NCBI GenBank assembly: GCA_032622095.1 | Contig: CP136069.1 | Location: 161,003,043 to 161,067,042 of the forward strand | DNA from: Siphonodentalium dalli | Taxonomy: Eukaryota; Mollusca; Scaphopoda; Gadilida; Siphonodentaliidae | Direction: 5' to 3' | DNA length: 64,000 nt | Shown: positions 63,786-64,000 of the stretch, piece by piece | How positions within the stretch are numbered: the stretch's first letter is position 1 | Layout: every line of letters begins with the position of its first letter | Made by a program: the position numbers and the translations under genes | Notes under the pieces: model-generated | The model's input: the letters and a program-made list of their open reading frames with translations, nothing else | Told to the model about the DNA's origin: nothing | The model's database searches: none

Positions 63786-64000
63786 GGTATCATAGCATCC
63801 TATGTTAAATCAATCAGCACGGTATCATGGTATCCTATGTTAAATCAATCAGCACGGTATCATAGCATCCTATGTTAAATCAATCAGCACGGTATCATAG
63901 CATCCTATGTTAAATCAATCAGCACGGTATCATAGCATCCTATGTTATATCAATCAGCACGGTATCATAGCATCCTATGTTAAATCAATCAGCACGGTAT

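Larger units (their letters stand above)
23676..64000 (+). repeat. Giant 35-bp satellite array (~1,152 units, open at right end)
   Basis: From 23676 to the window end every base belongs to 35-bp units; 23711-23745 is a typical one. Each unit holds TGTATCATGG or GGTATCATGG, then TATCCTATG, then TTAAATCAATCAGCAC. GC content of the common unit is 12 of 35. Unit starts at 23711 and 63961 are exactly 1,150 x 35 bp apart, and the register holds line by line, so variation is by substitution. Variable sites are the first base (T or G), bases 7-13 (CATGG, CATGA, CATAG, CGTTG, CGTGG; then TATCC, CATCC or CGTCC), bases 22-24 (TTAAAT, TTAGAT, TTGAAT, TTACAT, TTATAT) and base 32 (G or A). The common unit places a TAA stop in each forward frame every 105 bp. 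Open frames of 63-98 codons arise only where TTACAT, TTATAT or TTTAAT units fall. They are not genes. Confidence 0.98.

Noticed and set aside
23676-64000. CRISPR-like array
   Set aside because: There are no unique spacers; the whole 35 bp is the repeat, and the setting is eukaryotic.
23676-64000. Telomeric or classical CENP-B-box satellite
   Set aside because: No TTAGGG-type units and no match to the CENP-B box; a centromeric role remains possible but nothing in the sequence shows it.

Overview
The window looks like non-coding, repeat-dominated DNA from a marine invertebrate, probably a lophotrochozoan such as a bivalve mollusc. The reasons are AT-rich unique DNA, frequent TACATGTA-type motifs, many foldback MITEs, poly(G)/poly(C) tracts, and a decayed LINE of a type I associate with molluscs and cnidarians (recognised from memory, not by search). 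I see no convincing intact host gene, rRNA, tRNA or CRISPR array. All protein-coding traces belong to non-LTR retrotransposons.

Left part (1-23,464): a mosaic of repeats. At 1-3.1 kb there are three copies of one palindromic MITE and a separate foldback element (2636-2790). Next come a 26-bp minisatellite (3459-3562), poly-G/poly-C hairpins, a 2-copy repeat of about 347 bp (5.3-6.0 kb), scattered ~30-bp repeats (6.9-7.3 kb), six copies of a ~383-bp satellite (7.4-9.65 kb), a 2-copy duplication (9.93-10.2 kb), and a MITE-like element abutting a minus-strand LINE endonuclease fragment (10.6-11.0 kb). Then follow two 194-bp direct repeats, one nearly full-length dead LINE on the plus strand (about 12.23-16.06 kb), a 29-bp tandem array touching the LINE tail, a 148-bp palindrome (17.9-18.06 kb), a 16-bp repeat array with a 314-bp higher-order period (19.1-20.25 kb), and a Harbinger-like MITE of 415 bp (22.78-23.19 kb).

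Right part (23,465-64,000): an edge of diverged units (three 36-bp copies, then one or two decayed units) leads into one uninterrupted satellite of 35-bp units. It fills the remaining 40.3 kb (about 1,152 units) and runs off the window. First and last units are an exact multiple of 35 bp apart, so there is no net indel; variation is by substitution. Variants are stratified: the left third carries CGTTG, TTAGAT and TTGAAT types, while CATCC types begin near 35.8 kb, CGTCC types near 49.7 kb and CATAG types dominate the far right. Nested segmental duplications (an 80-unit/2,800-bp block, 58-59-unit blocks, 12-unit/420-bp blocks, 70-bp dimers) record how it grew.

The short open frames in the array arise where variant units happen to remove a stop; they are not genes. 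The most interesting system here is the satellite itself: its strict unit length, preserved degenerate edge and gradient of variants.
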